DNA of 64,000 bases, from contig NZ_FNDJ01000036.1 in assembly GCF_900099965.1 (NCBI RefSeq), positions 1 through 64,000 on the forward strand, written 5' to 3'. A model generated the notes under the pieces. It had not been told where the DNA came from. It did not search any database and worked only from the letters and a program-made list of their open reading frames with translations. Origin of the DNA: Nonomuraea jiangxiensis (GTDB lineage Bacteria; Actinomycetota; Actinomycetes; Streptosporangiales; Streptosporangiaceae). This document shows, in pieces, positions 24,805 to 33,196 of this stretch. How positions within the stretch are numbered: position 1 is the first letter of the stretch; each line of letters begins with the position of its first letter. Position numbers and translations under genes: made by a program.

Positions 24805-26685
24805 GTGCAGGAAATGACTCAGCCTCGGCTACTCGGAGGTCGCTACGAGCTCGACGGTGTCGCCGGGCGTGGCGGCATGGCCGAGGTGTATCGTGCCCGA
24901 GACATCCGGCTGGACCGCGTAGTCGCGATCAAGACCCTCCGGTCCGACCTGGCGCGTGACCACACCTTCCAGGCCAGGTTCCGCCGTGAGGCGCAATCGG
25001 CGGCCTCCCTGAACCACCCGGCGATCGTCGCTGTCTACGACACCGGCGAAGACGTCACCGACGGTGTTCCCGTGCCGTACATCGTGATGGAATATGTCGA
25101 CGGCAGGACCCTGCGTGACCTGCTGCGCCAGGATCGGCGGTTGCTGCCCGAGCGCGCGGTCGAGTTGGTGGACGGCATTTTGCGGGCCCTCGACTACAGC
25201 CATCGTGGCGGCATCGTGCACCGCGACATCAAGCCGGCCAACGTGATGATCACGCGGGCGGGCGACGTCAAAGTGATGGACTTCGGCATCGCTCGCGCGA
25301 TGGCCGGCTCCGAGGCCACGATGACGCAGACGGCCCAGGTGATCGGCACCGCCCAATACCTGTCGCCGGAGCAGGCGCGGGGCGAGCGGGTGGACGCGCG
25401 TAGCGACATCTACTCCACCGGCTGCCTCCTGTACGAGCTGCTGACCGGTCAACCACCGTTCACCGGCGACTCCCCCGTCGCCATCGCCTACCAGCACGTC
25501 CGGGAAGACCCGATCCCGCCGTCCCAGATCGACCGGGAGATCCCGGCGTGGGCGGACGCGATCGTGCTCAAGGCCATGGCCAAGGACCCGGCCCACCGCT
25601 ACCAGAGCGCGGGCGAGATGCGGGCCGACATCCAGCGGGCGATGTCCGGCATGCCGGTCGACGCCCAGACGATGGCGATGACCGGCAACTACAGCCAGGG
25701 CACCCGCATGATGACGGCCACCCAGGCGGCCCAGGGCCCGGCCACGCAGCGCACCGGCGCCGTCCCGCCCTACGAATACGGTGACGGGTCCGGCGGAGGC
25801 CGCGGCGGGCGGCGCAGGGCGAACAGCGGTGGCGGCAACGGGCTCAAGACCGCGCTGTGGATCATCATCCCGCTGCTGATCATCGGTGCGTTCGTGACGG
25901 TCGGCTACGTGGTGTTCGGCTCCAAGGGCGCCACGACCGACACGCAGATCGCGATTCCGTCCCTGGAGACACAGGAGCGGAAATACGCCGAGGATCAGCT
26001 CAAGGCGCAGGGACTCAGCGTCCAGGTGGTGGAGGAGCCCAGCTCCGACGTCAAGAAGGGCATCGTCATCAGGACGGAGCCCGAGGCGGGCACCAAGGTG
26101 GACAAGGGCTCCGCCGTCAAGCTGGTCGTGTCCAAGGGCCCGGAGAAGGTCACGGTGCCCGACGGCCTCATCGGCCTCTCCCAGGCGGAAGCCCTGAAGG
26201 CGCTGGAGGACGCGGAGCTGCAGGGGACCGTCAAGACCCGAAGCTCCACCAAGGAACAGGGCACGGTCATCGCGACCGACCCCAAGTCCGGCGAGTCGAT
26301 CGAGAAGGGCGGCACCGTCACGCTCTTCGTGCCCAAGGAGCTGGGCGAGGTGCCCAACCTGGTCGGGCTGACCCAGGAGGACGCCACCGCGCAGATCAAG
26401 GCCGCCAACTTCAGGGTCAAGGTCTCCGAGGCGCCGAGCGACCAGCCGGCCGGCACGGTCATCCAGCAGAACCCGCCCGAGGGTTCCACGCAGCCGCCCA
26501 ACACCACCATCACGATCGTGGTGTCCACCGGGCCTGAGCAGTCGTTCCCGTCGCCGACCGAGGACTTCCCGACGGAGGACGTGCCGACGGACCAGCAAAC
26601 GGAATTCCCGTCCGACGAGCCGACGGAGGACAACCCGCTCGACGGCGGGTCCGACCGCGGCGACAACGGGGACTTCGGAGGCTGA
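24805..26685 (+). CDS. pknB: Ser/Thr protein kinase PknB with three PASTA domains
   Basis: A 626-residue receptor kinase. The intracellular kinase domain has GVAGRGGMAEVYRA, HRDIKPANVM (His139), DFGIARAM and the phosphorylatable TMTQTAQVIGTAQYLSPEQ loop. A membrane helix (ALWIIIPLLIIGAFVTVGYV, about residues 350-370) precedes three PASTA repeats (starting near IAIPSLETQE, VTVPDGLIGL and GEVPNLVGLT) and an acidic Thr/Pro tail. PASTA domains bind muropeptides or lipid II. Mycobacterial PknB has four repeats, so this is a three-repeat version. GTG 24805 or ATG 24814 may be used. Confidence 0.96.
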   Translation: MQEMTQPRLLGGRYELDGVAGRGGMAEVYRARDIRLDRVVAIKTLRSDLARDHTFQARFRREAQSAASLNHPAIVAVYDTGEDVTDGVPVPYIVMEYVDGRTLRDLLRQDRRLLPERAVELVDGILRALDYSHRGGIVHRDIKPANVMITRAGDVKVMDFGIARAMAGSEATMTQTAQVIGTAQYLSPEQARGERVDARSDIYSTGCLLYELLTGQPPFTGDSPVAIAYQHVREDPIPPSQIDREIPAWADAIVLKAMAKDPAHRYQSAGEMRADIQRAMSGMPVDAQTMAMTGNYSQGTRMMTATQAAQGPATQRTGAVPPYEYGDGSGGGRGGRRRANSGGGNGLKTALWIIIPLLIIGAFVTVGYVVFGSKGATTDTQIAIPSLETQERKYAEDQLKAQGLSVQVVEEPSSDVKKGIVIRTEPEAGTKVDKGSAVKLVVSKGPEKVTVPDGLIGLSQAEALKALEDAELQGTVKTRSSTKEQGTVIATDPKSGESIEKGGTVTLFVPKELGEVPNLVGLTQEDATAQIKAANFRVKVSEAPSDQPAGTVIQQNPPEGSTQPPNTTITIVVSTGPEQSFPSPTEDFPTEDVPTDQQTEFPSDEPTEDNPLDGGSDRGDNGDFGG

Positions 26686-26695
26686 CGATCCGGCG

Positions 26696-26720
26696 AAGGG
26701 CCGCCCGGCGGGCGGCCCTT
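26696..26720 (+). terminator. terminator of the kinase operon
   Basis: AAGGGCCGCCC-GGC-GGGCGGCCCTT is a perfect 11-bp stem with a three-base loop, 10 bases after the pknB stop. It marks the end of the fhaA-pknB operon. Confidence 0.9.
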
Positions 26721-26744
26721 CCGCATGTGCGGGCACAGCCGTAC

Positions 26745-26786
26745 AAAAAGGAACGCCCCCGCCGCTCGGGGGCAACGGCGGGGACG
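26745..26786 (-). terminator. intrinsic terminator of the sortase-pabA operon
   Basis: On the minus strand the stem CGTCCCCGCCG / CGGCGGGGGCG (26786-26776 and 26764-26754, one G-U pair) is followed by TTCCTTTTT. It lies 34 bases after the pabA stop and, unusually for this genome, carries a true U-tract. Confidence 0.85.
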
Positions 26787-26819
26787 CTCACATGTAAGTC
26801 GCCGTACGCCGGACGTTCG

Positions 26820-27392
26820 TTACACGATTCCGCGGAGCCAATTCTCCAGCAGCCGGTGGCCGTGCTCCGACAGGACGGACTCGGGATGGAACTGGATGCC
26901 TTCGACGGGTGCCCGGCGGTGGCGCAGGCCCATGATGACGCCGTCCTCGGTGCGGGCGGTCACGTCGAGGACGTCGGGCACGGTCTCCGGCAGCACGGCG
27001 AGCGAGTGGTAGCGGGTCATCCGCACCGGTGACGGCAGCGCCTCGAACACGCCCTTGCCGTCGTGGCGGACGGCGCTGGTCCTGCCGTGTACGAGCTCCG
27101 GCGCGCGGGACACGGTGGCACCGCAGGCGACGGCGATGGCCTGGTGGCCCAGGCAGACGCCGAGCAGCGGCCGGTGGTGCTCGACCGCGTGGTGGACCAG
27201 GGGCACGCTCACACCGGCCGCCTCCGGGGTGCCGGGCCCCGGGCTTACGAGCACGGCGTCGAAGCCGTCGGCGTCGCGCACGCGTACGTCGTCGCGCGGC
27301 CGCACGTCGCAGTCGGCGCCCAGCCGGCGCAGGTACTGGACGATGGTGTGGACGAAGCTGTCATGGTTGTCCACGACCAGCACGCGGCTCAT
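26820..27392 (-). CDS. pabA: class I glutamine amidotransferase, aminodeoxychorismate/anthranilate synthase component II
   Basis: A 190-residue amidotransferase subunit that releases ammonia from glutamine for a chorismate-using partner (PabB or TrpE). Signatures: VDNHDSFVHTIVQYL, VSPGPGTPE (oxyanion region), catalytic cysteine in GVCLGHQAI and the His-Glu pair in IQFHPESVL. Near-oriC copies in actinobacteria are annotated as either pabA or trpG; no partner subunit is present here, so the choice is by convention. It overlaps the stop of the small membrane gene upstream (ATGA). Confidence 0.9.
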   Translation of the reverse strand: MSRVLVVDNHDSFVHTIVQYLRRLGADCDVRPRDDVRVRDADGFDAVLVSPGPGTPEAAGVSVPLVHHAVEHHRPLLGVCLGHQAIAVACGATVSRAPELVHGRTSAVRHDGKGVFEALPSPVRMTRYHSLAVLPETVPDVLDVTARTEDGVIMGLRHRRAPVEGIQFHPESVLSEHGHRLLENWLRGIV

Positions 27393-27547
27393 TTCCTTAC
27401 GGTCACCTCGTCAACCGGCACCATGGGTTCGAAGAGCGGGAACACGGCATACCAGAGTACGGCCACCACGGCGATGACCAGCACCGCGGCCGTCAGCACC
27501 CTGATGGGCAGGCTGCCGGGCAGCTTGCGCCAGAGCCAGGCGTACAT
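27389..27547 (-). CDS. 52-residue single-pass membrane protein
   Basis: A short gene lying exactly between sortase and pabA: ATG 27547, seven bases after GGGGAGG, to TGA 27389-27391, which overlaps the pabA ATG. The product begins MYAWLWRKLPGSLPIRV, then one helix (LTAAVLVIAVVAVLWYAVFP), ending in an acidic/Val-rich tail (VPVDEVTVRK). It starts three bases after the sortase stop, so it is clearly part of the operon. Similar tiny proteins occur at this place in related genomes; function unknown. Confidence 0.8.
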   Translation of the reverse strand: MYAWLWRKLPGSLPIRVLTAAVLVIAVVAVLWYAVFPLFEPMVPVDEVTVRK

Positions 27548-27549
27548 GG

Positions 27550-28167
27550 TCATGCCTCCCCAGGGTCGGTCTCTTTCGGTTCGGTCTCCTTGAGGACGCC
27601 GTAGACGATGAGGCGCTCGGCGGCCGAGTATTCCGGGTGGCAGGTGGACAGCGTGATGACGGCGCGGATGGGGCGGATGTCGGGCTTGCCGGGCACGGGG
27701 GCCAGCACGTCCACCTCGTCGGGCTCCACGATGTCCTGGGCGGTGACCCGGTAGGTGTAGCGGGCCTCGCGGGCCTCCACGACGATCTCGTCGTCGCGTT
27801 CGAGCTCGTCGATCTCGTTGAACGGGGCCGCGTACGTGGTCCGGTGGCCGGACAGCACGAAGTTGCCGATCTGGCCGGGCATGGCGGTGCCCGGATAGTG
27901 GCCAGGGCCCTTCCTCAGGTGCTCGGCGTCGACGCCTTCGACCACCGCGTACTGGTAGTCGCGGCCCAGCCGGGGGATGCGCAGCAGCGCGAGGGCCTGG
28001 CCGGGCCGCGGTCGGATCGGTTTCTCGGCCTCGAGCTCGCGCTGGAGCAGCCGCTGCTGGCCCTGGGTGTAGGAGCCGGTGCCCCAGAGCAGATAGGCGC
28101 AGAACAGCATGAGGATCAGGCCCGCGGTGATGCTCGTCTCCCCCGCGGTCCGGAGCGTGGCCCGCAT
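27550..28167 (-). CDS. srtE: class E sortase
   Basis: About 205 residues: an N-terminal membrane helix (SITAGLILMLFCAYLLWG) and an extracellular sortase beta-barrel. The catalytic histidine is in LSGHRTTYAAPF, the cysteine in ITLSTCHPEYS and the arginine in AAERLIVYG. Class E sortases of actinobacteria join LAxTG-type proteins to peptidoglycan cross-bridges. The frame opens at 28248, but the N-terminal extra residues overlap the likely divergent promoter with crgA, so ATG 28167 is preferred (ATG 28212 possible). First gene of sortase-small protein-pabA. Confidence 0.9.
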   Translation of the reverse strand: MRATLRTAGETSITAGLILMLFCAYLLWGTGSYTQGQQRLLQRELEAEKPIRPRPGQALALLRIPRLGRDYQYAVVEGVDAEHLRKGPGHYPGTAMPGQIGNFVLSGHRTTYAAPFNEIDELERDDEIVVEAREARYTYRVTAQDIVEPDEVDVLAPVPGKPDIRPIRAVITLSTCHPEYSAAERLIVYGVLKETEPKETDPGEA

Positions 28168-28310
28168 GCGGTCAGCGTATTCGGCAGAGAAGCGGCAACT
28201 GGGGATCGCCATGACATGCGCGTGGCGACTATCCTTGGCAAGCTTCAACTACGCTTACCGAAGAGCCTGTGGACGATCCGGATGCCCAGGCCCTCAGCAG
28301 GAGTTATCCA

Positions 28311-28556
28311 GTGCCCAAGCCCAAGGCTCGCAAGAAGGCGGTCTACACCCCGCCGCAGAGGTCCCAGCAGGTCAAGGTCAGCCCGCGCTGGCTGGCACCC
28401 ACGATGGTCGTCGCATGGATCATCGGCATCCTGTGGATCGCGATCTATTACGTCGCCCCACAGGCGCCCTTCTTCAGCGACCTCCAGAACTGGAACCTGC
28501 TGATCGGGTTTGTTTTCATCATCTTCGGTGTGGTGCTTTCCACCCGCTGGCGTTAG
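28311..28556 (+). CDS. crgA: cell division protein CrgA
   Basis: An 81-residue divisome protein with a basic N-terminus (VPKPKARKKAVYTPP) and two membrane helices (APTMVVAWIIGILWIAIYYV and LIGFVFIIFGVVLSTRWR). CrgA recruits or stabilises FtsZ, FtsQ and PBPs; in Streptomyces it times septation. GTG 28311, seven bases after AGGAG, matches the family start. It is divergent from sortase. Words resembling DnaA boxes flank the gene (28269-28277 and around 28562-28580). Confidence 0.95.
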   Translation: MPKPKARKKAVYTPPQRSQQVKVSPRWLAPTMVVAWIIGILWIAIYYVAPQAPFFSDLQNWNLLIGFVFIIFGVVLSTRWR

Positions 28557-28569
28557 TTCTTTCCACAGT

Positions 28570-28590
28570 CTTTTCCACAGCCTGGGGAAG
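28570..28590 (+). terminator. crgA terminator hairpin
   Basis: CTTTTCC-ACAGCCT-GGGGAAG, a seven-pair stem with two G-U pairs, starts 14 bases after the crgA stop and ends directly before the convergent rhomboid stop. Confidence 0.5.
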
Positions 28591-28591
28591 C

Positions 28592-29473
28592 TCAGCGCAG
28601 CATGCTGAGGATCGCCGGGACGCGCACCAGCACGAGCGCCACCAGCACGACCAGCGTTCCGGCGATGGCCAGCGCGTGCCACAGCGCCCTGTTCCTCGCC
28701 GGGGCGTAGGCCAGCGCCGCGGCCAGGAGCGTGCCGGTGACCAGGCCGCCGACGTGGCCGGTCCAGCTGATGCGGGCGCTGCTGATCAGCGGGAACACGA
28801 AGGTGATCGCCAGGTTGAGCGCGATGATCACGGTGATGCCGCGTACGTCGAGGTTGAGCCTGCGGCCCACCACGAACACGGCGCCGAACATCCCGAAGAC
28901 GGCTCCCGAGGCGCCGACCGTCGCCGTGTTCTCCGGGTCCATCCACATGCCGAGCACCGAGCCGCCCAGCGCGCTGAGCACGTAGAGGGCCGCGAAACGG
29001 GTGTGCCCGAACGCTCGCTCCAGGTACGGGCCGATCACGAAGATGGCCCAGCCGTTGAAGAGGATGTGGATGAGGTCGGAGTGCACGAGGGCCACGGTGA
29101 CCAGCCGGTAGTAATCACCGATGGCCACTCCGATGGGCCACATCTGCAGCACGCTGGTGACGAGGCCGCCCGCGAGCAGCTGGCCGGCGAAGGCCAGGGC
29201 GGTGAGACCCAGGATCGTCCAGGTGACGTAGGGGGTGCGGACGAGGTTGCCGCCGAAGGTGGACTTGGCCTGGCGGATGCCTCGGTTGCCCTCGCTCACG
29301 CACTCGGGGCACTGGAAGCCGACGGCGGCGTCACGCATGCAGTCGGGGCAGATGGGCCGCTCGCAACGCTGGCAGCGGACCCACGTCTCCTTGGCGGGAT
29401 GCCGGTAGCAGGTGGGGACCGCCTCAGCAGGCTGCTCTGGCTGAGGGGGCGGGCTGGGCGGCTGGCTGGTCAT
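28592..29473 (-). CDS. rhomboid-family intramembrane serine protease with N-terminal zinc-ribbon
   Basis: A 293-residue protein. Residues about 20-60 form a B-box-like zinc finger (CYRHPAKETWVRCQRC ... CPDC ... CPEC). Six or seven helices follow, with the rhomboid catalytic serine in VGASGAVFGMFG and histidine in GHVGGLVTGTLL. It cleaves membrane proteins within the bilayer; substrates are unknown. This domain order and position near crgA are typical of high-GC actinobacteria. Confidence 0.93.
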   Translation of the reverse strand: MTSQPPSPPPQPEQPAEAVPTCYRHPAKETWVRCQRCERPICPDCMRDAAVGFQCPECVSEGNRGIRQAKSTFGGNLVRTPYVTWTILGLTALAFAGQLLAGGLVTSVLQMWPIGVAIGDYYRLVTVALVHSDLIHILFNGWAIFVIGPYLERAFGHTRFAALYVLSALGGSVLGMWMDPENTATVGASGAVFGMFGAVFVVGRRLNLDVRGITVIIALNLAITFVFPLISSARISWTGHVGGLVTGTLLAAALAYAPARNRALWHALAIAGTLVVLVALVLVRVPAILSMLR

Positions 29474-29882
29474 GACCGAAGCCTATGGTGTGCGCGAGGG
29501 CGCCGCGTCGGCACACGAACGGCCGTTCCCGCGGACACCAGCACCCGCTGACCCACGCGGGACACCCGCACCCGGTGACCCACGGGGAACGCGCCCGGAC
29601 CCGGTCACCCCACCGGCGGGACGCCCGCACTCCGGGACCCACCGCAGGGCGCCCGTTCAAGGGGGCGGCACCCTACCGGGCTGTGGACGCGCGTAACACG
29701 CCTGTGTGGGGCGCTGACGGCTTGTGGGAGGTTGTGTAATGCCTCGGGGGCTTTGCGGTTGTCACGGGCGCTCTGGTGAGCGCCGGGCGTGAGCCGCGGG
29801 CGGGCGGTCCCCACCGGCCGGAGGGACGGGTCGTGATCCGTCCCCGCGGGGCAGGACCGCCCAGGCCCGATCGGTCCGCGAG
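29474..29882. other. 409-base intergenic region, no gene seen
   Basis: Between the rhomboid start and the ppiA stop, both leftward. It contains a 20-bp direct repeat (GCACCCGCTGACCCACGCGG at 29541 and a close copy at 29568), then AT-poor spacer and the ppiA terminator. Open frames here are low-complexity shadows. The rhomboid promoter must lie in its left part. Confidence 0.6.
29823..29844 (-). terminator. ppiA terminator
   Basis: GGGACGG-GTCGTGAT-CCGTCCC forms a perfect seven-pair stem 38 bases after the ppiA stop. Confidence 0.7.
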
Positions 29883-30419
29883 TCAGGACTGGACGCGGTC
29901 GATGGTGACCGACTCCAGGACGACCTCCTCCACCGGGCGGTCGCGACGGTCGGTGCTGGTCTTGGCGATGGCGTCCACCACGTCCTGGCCCTCGATCACC
30001 TCACCGAAGATCGAGTGCTTGCCGTTGAGGTGCGGCGTCGGCACGACCGTGATGAAGAACTGCGACCCGTTGGTGCCCTTGCCGAAGCGGATGCCCGCAT
30101 TGGCCATGGCCAGCAGGTACGGGCGGTTGAAGTAGAGCTCCGGGTGGATCTCGTCGTCGAACTCGTAGCCGGGACCGCCAGTGCCCTGGCCCAGGGGGTC
30201 GCCGCCCTGGATCATGAAGCCGGAGATGACCCGGTGGAAGATCGTGCCGTCGTAGTAGCGGCCGGTGCCCTTCTCACCGGTGGCCGGGTCCGTCCATTCG
30301 CGGCTGCCCTCGGCCAGCTCGACGAAGTTCCGTACGGTCTTGGGAGCTCGGTTGGGGAAGAGCTCGACCTTGATATTTCCGCGATTCGTCTGCAGATTCG
30401 CGATCAGCTTCTCAGCCAC
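29883..30419 (-). CDS. ppiA: cyclophilin-type peptidyl-prolyl cis-trans isomerase
   Basis: A 178-residue cytosolic cyclophilin. Active-site residues are in [17 protein letters not shown] (Arg, Phe, Gln), [19 protein letters not shown] and [10 protein letters not shown]. It accelerates proline isomerisation during folding. The frame also allows ATG 30443; GTG 30419 ([10 protein letters not shown]) agrees better with family length. Its location close to crgA and the pkn cluster is conserved in actinobacteria. Confidence 0.94.
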   Translation of the reverse strand: MAEKLIANLQTNRGNIKVELFPNRAPKTVRNFVELAEGSREWTDPATGEKGTGRYYDGTIFHRVISGFMIQGGDPLGQGTGGPGYEFDDEIHPELYFNRPYLLAMANAGIRFGKGTNGSQFFITVVPTPHLNGKHSIFGEVIEGQDVVDAIAKTSTDRRDRPVEEVVLESVTIDRVQS

Positions 30420-30576
30420 GAGACAGCTGCCCCCCTCATGCACAGGATTGGATTTGTCGTGTTTTGAGAACTATGGCCGTTCGGCCTCCTGGGCCATCCT
30501 CCCACGGTTGGCCATGATTGAGCCGCCTTGTCCAGGGAAGGTCAGGCTCGGGGCCCCAAGGACAGGGGAGGTTGTC

Positions 30577-31077
30577 GTGTCCCTGACACAGAGAAAACGC
30601 CGTGTGGTCATGGAAATCCCGGCCACATGGATGGGCCGGGCAAAGGCCCGGGCCGTAAGAACCGGTTATCGGATGGCGCCGATGGCGGACCAGGCCAAGG
30701 TGGTCGCCGCCCAGCGCATCGAAGACGCCCGCTACTGGGCTGCGCCGCGGCTGGAGTCCGCGGCTCAAGGGTTCGAAGCACAGGTCGCGCCCAAGGTCAG
30801 CTCGATGCTGTCCGCGGCGGCCAGGCGGATCGACCCCACGCCGGCACGCTCGCGGCGGTGGCCGATGCTCATGCTGCTGACAGGCGTCGCGGTGGGCGCC
30901 ATGGGTTACATGTTCTACCGCCGTAACGCGCAGCAGTGGACCGAGCACATGAAGGACTCCGCCTCCGACGCGTCACGCTGGGTCGGCGAGAAGGCCGACA
31001 GGACCGCCGAGTCCGCCAATCGGATGGCGACCGAGGTGTCGAACAAGGCGGAAAACACGTCTCGCAAGATGTCGTGA
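30577..31077 (+). CDS. single-pass membrane protein, YtxH-like
   Basis: A 166-residue protein from GTG 30577 (six bases after GGGGAGG). The N-terminal half is basic and helical; one membrane helix (PMLMLLTGVAVGAMGYMFYR) is followed by an amphipathic, Ala/Ser/Lys-rich helix ending NKAENTSRKMS, reminiscent of YtxH or apolipoprotein-like coiled helices. The open frame extends far upstream but that part is spurious. It is divergent from ppiA and ends at a strong terminator. Function unknown; probably a membrane-associated structural or stress protein. Confidence 0.65.
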   Translation: MSLTQRKRRVVMEIPATWMGRAKARAVRTGYRMAPMADQAKVVAAQRIEDARYWAAPRLESAAQGFEAQVAPKVSSMLSAAARRIDPTPARSRRWPMLMLLTGVAVGAMGYMFYRRNAQQWTEHMKDSASDASRWVGEKADRTAESANRMATEVSNKAENTSRKMS

Positions 31078-31098
31078 TTTTCGGCTAAGGATCGACGA

Positions 31099-31133
31099 AA
31101 GGCGCGCCCTCGTACCGAACGGGGGCGCGCCTT
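31099..31133 (+). terminator. terminator after the YtxH-like gene
   Basis: AAGGCGCGCCC (31099-31109) and GGGCGCGCCTT (31123-31133) form a perfect 11-bp stem with a 13-base loop, 21 bases after the stop. Confidence 0.88.
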
Positions 31134-31142
31134 CCGTCGTTG

Positions 31143-31157
31143 CCTGAATTCTTCAGG
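31143..31157 (+). promoter_or_regulatory. CCTGAA-TTC-TTCAGG inverted repeat upstream of a response regulator
   Basis: A perfect 6-bp inverted repeat with a three-base spacer ends 34 bases before the GTG of the two-component operon. Its position fits an autoregulatory or promoter-proximal site. It is AT-richer than its surroundings. Confidence 0.4.
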
Positions 31158-31191
31158 TCGGCCTTACGCGGGCTAGGGCACGCTGGGCGAT

Positions 31192-31863
31192 GTGCGAGTG
31201 CTACTGGTGGAAGACGAGGAACGGCTGGCCGACCTGGTCAAGGGTGGGCTGGCCGGCGAGGGCTTCGCGGTGGACGTGGCGCACGACGGCCGTGACGGCC
31301 TGTGGATGGCCACCGAGAACACGTACGACGTGATCGTCCTGGACGTGATGCTGCCCAGGCTGAACGGGTACGCGATCTGCGCCAGGCTGCGCGAGTCGGG
31401 CGACTGGACGCCGATCATGATGCTCACCGCCAAGGACGGCGCCTACGACGAGGCCGAGGCGCTCGACAACGGCGCCGACGACTACCTGGCCAAGCCGTTC
31501 TCGTACGTGGTGCTGCTGGCGAGGTTGCGGGCGCTGGTACGGCGGGGCGGGCGGGAGCGCCCGGTGGCGATCGCCGTGGGTGACCTGGTGATCGACCCGG
31601 CCGGGTTGCGGTGCCGCCGGGGTGAGGCGGAGATCGGGCTGACGCCGAAGGAGTTCGCGGTGCTGCACGCGCTGGCACGCCGGCCCGGCGAGGTGGTCTC
31701 CAAGAGCGAGCTGCTGGCCCAGGCGTGGGACTTCTCCTACGACGGCGACCCGAACATCGTCGAGGTCTACATCAGCGCGTTACGCCGCAAGATCGACCTG
31801 CCCTTCGGCAGGACCAGCCTCCTGACGGTCCGCGGGGCCGGCTACCGGCTGGAGGCGACGTGA
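31192..31863 (+). CDS. OmpR-family response regulator
   Basis: A 223-residue regulator: receiver domain with VLLVEDEERLA, phospho-acceptor Asp51 in VLDVMLPRLNG, MLTAKDG and DDYLAKPFSY; then a winged-helix domain (LTPKEFAVLHAL, EVYISALRRKIDLPFG, TVRGAGYRLEAT). Sequence style resembles the CutR/TcrA/MprA branch. The stop overlaps the histidine kinase start (GTGA), so the two are coupled. Target genes are unknown; the SRPBCC and SnoaL-like genes downstream are convergent and not part of the operon. Confidence 0.92.
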   Translation: MRVLLVEDEERLADLVKGGLAGEGFAVDVAHDGRDGLWMATENTYDVIVLDVMLPRLNGYAICARLRESGDWTPIMMLTAKDGAYDEAEALDNGADDYLAKPFSYVVLLARLRALVRRGGRERPVAIAVGDLVIDPAGLRCRRGEAEIGLTPKEFAVLHALARRPGEVVSKSELLAQAWDFSYDGDPNIVEVYISALRRKIDLPFGRTSLLTVRGAGYRLEAT

Positions 31864-33194
31864 CGGCCCGGTGGCCGGGGGCGGCGGTGCTGTCGTCCGT
31901 ACGGCTGCGGGCGACGGCGGCGGCCACGCTCGTGGTGGCCCTGGCGCTGGGAGGCGTGGCCCTGGCGCTGGTCACGGCGCTGCGCGGCACCCTGGAGAGC
32001 AGCGCGGACGCCGAGGCGGCCAAGAAGGCCGCGGCCGCGGCGCCGTACGTGGAGACACGGAAGGTCGGGCCGGGCCAGGTCAAGCCCCCTCAGGAGGAGG
32101 GCAAGCTGATCATGCGGCACGACGGCACGGTGACCAAGGTCGCCGATCCGGACGTGCTGCTGACCAAGGGCAGGACCGCTGTGACCAAACCCCTGCCCGA
32201 CGACGGGATCGGCGGATGGGCGAAGCCGGACGAGTATGCCGTGGCCGCGCGCAAGGTGAGCACGGCGACCGGGCCCGCCGTGCTGTGGTCACGGGTCTCG
32301 CTGGAAGGGGTGGCGCAGGCACTACAGACGCTGTACGCCGCGCTGCTGCCCGGCGTGCCCGCCGTGCTGCTCGTGGTGGCGGGGATGACCTGGCTCTCGA
32401 TGGGCCGCGCGCTGGCCCCGGTGGCCGCGATCAGGGCCAAGCTCGCCCACATCACCGCCCGCGACCTGCACCAGCGGGTGCCCGTACCGGACTCGAAGGA
32501 CGAGATCGCGGCGCTGGCCACCACCGTCAACGGCACGCTCGACCGGCTGGAGACGGCCGTGGAGCGGCACAAGAGGTTCGTCGCGGACGCGGCGCACGAG
32601 CTGCGCAGCCCCATCGCCACCCTGCGCGCCCGCCTGGAGCTGGCCGAGCCCAGCGAGCTCACCCAGGAGGCGCTGGCCGACGTCGAACGCCTGCAGCACC
32701 TGGCCGCCGACCTCCTCCTGCTGGCCAAGCTGGACGCGGGCGAGCCGCTGCGGGCCGCCGAGCTGGACCTGGGCCAGGTGGCCGCCGAGGAGGCACTGCG
32801 CCGGGGCTCGGCCCGGCGGCGGCCCGAGGTCCGGATGGAGCTGGACATCGAGCCGGACGTGGTGATGCGGGGCTCACGTGCGCACCTCGACCGGCTGGTG
32901 ACGAACCTGACCGACAACGCGGTCCGGCACGCCGCCTCCACCGTGCGCGTACGTGTGCGCGCCGAGCACCACCAGGCGGTGCTGGAGGTGCTCGACGACG
33001 GCCCCGGCATCCCGCCCGAGCAGCGCGAGGCGGTGTTCGACCGCTTCACCAGGCTGGACGAGGCCCGCGCCAGGGACGCGGGCGGCGCGGGCCTCGGGCT
33101 GCCGATCGCGCGGGACATCGCGGTCCTGCACGACGGATCGCTGGTGTACGGCGGGTCGGGATTCGTCGCGAAATTTCCGTTGAAGCCCGCCTGA
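31860..33194 (+). CDS. sensor histidine kinase
   Basis: A 444-residue kinase with two membrane helices (TAAATLVVALALGGVALALV near 19-40 and YAALLPGVPAVLLVVAGMTW near 159-178) enclosing an extracellular sensor domain of about 120 residues. A HAMP domain follows, then HisKA (ADAAHELRSPIATL, His246), N box NLTDNAVRHA and G boxes (DDGPGIP, GGAGLGLPI). The GTG start overlaps the response-regulator stop; the large frame-shifted reading frame across it is a shadow. The sensor domain is Lys/Asp/Gly-rich and unclassified. Confidence 0.92.
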   Translation: MTARWPGAAVLSSVRLRATAAATLVVALALGGVALALVTALRGTLESSADAEAAKKAAAAAPYVETRKVGPGQVKPPQEEGKLIMRHDGTVTKVADPDVLLTKGRTAVTKPLPDDGIGGWAKPDEYAVAARKVSTATGPAVLWSRVSLEGVAQALQTLYAALLPGVPAVLLVVAGMTWLSMGRALAPVAAIRAKLAHITARDLHQRVPVPDSKDEIAALATTVNGTLDRLETAVERHKRFVADAAHELRSPIATLRARLELAEPSELTQEALADVERLQHLAADLLLLAKLDAGEPLRAAELDLGQVAAEEALRRGSARRRPEVRMELDIEPDVVMRGSRAHLDRLVTNLTDNAVRHAASTVRVRVRAEHHQAVLEVLDDGPGIPPEQREAVFDRFTRLDEARARDAGGAGLGLPIARDIAVLHDGSLVYGGSGFVAKFPLKPA

Positions 33195-33196
33195 GA

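Noticed and set aside
29474-29882. Open frames in the rhomboid-ppiA gap
   Set aside because: Low-complexity Pro/Arg/Thr composition, no ribosome sites, and direct repeats explain them.
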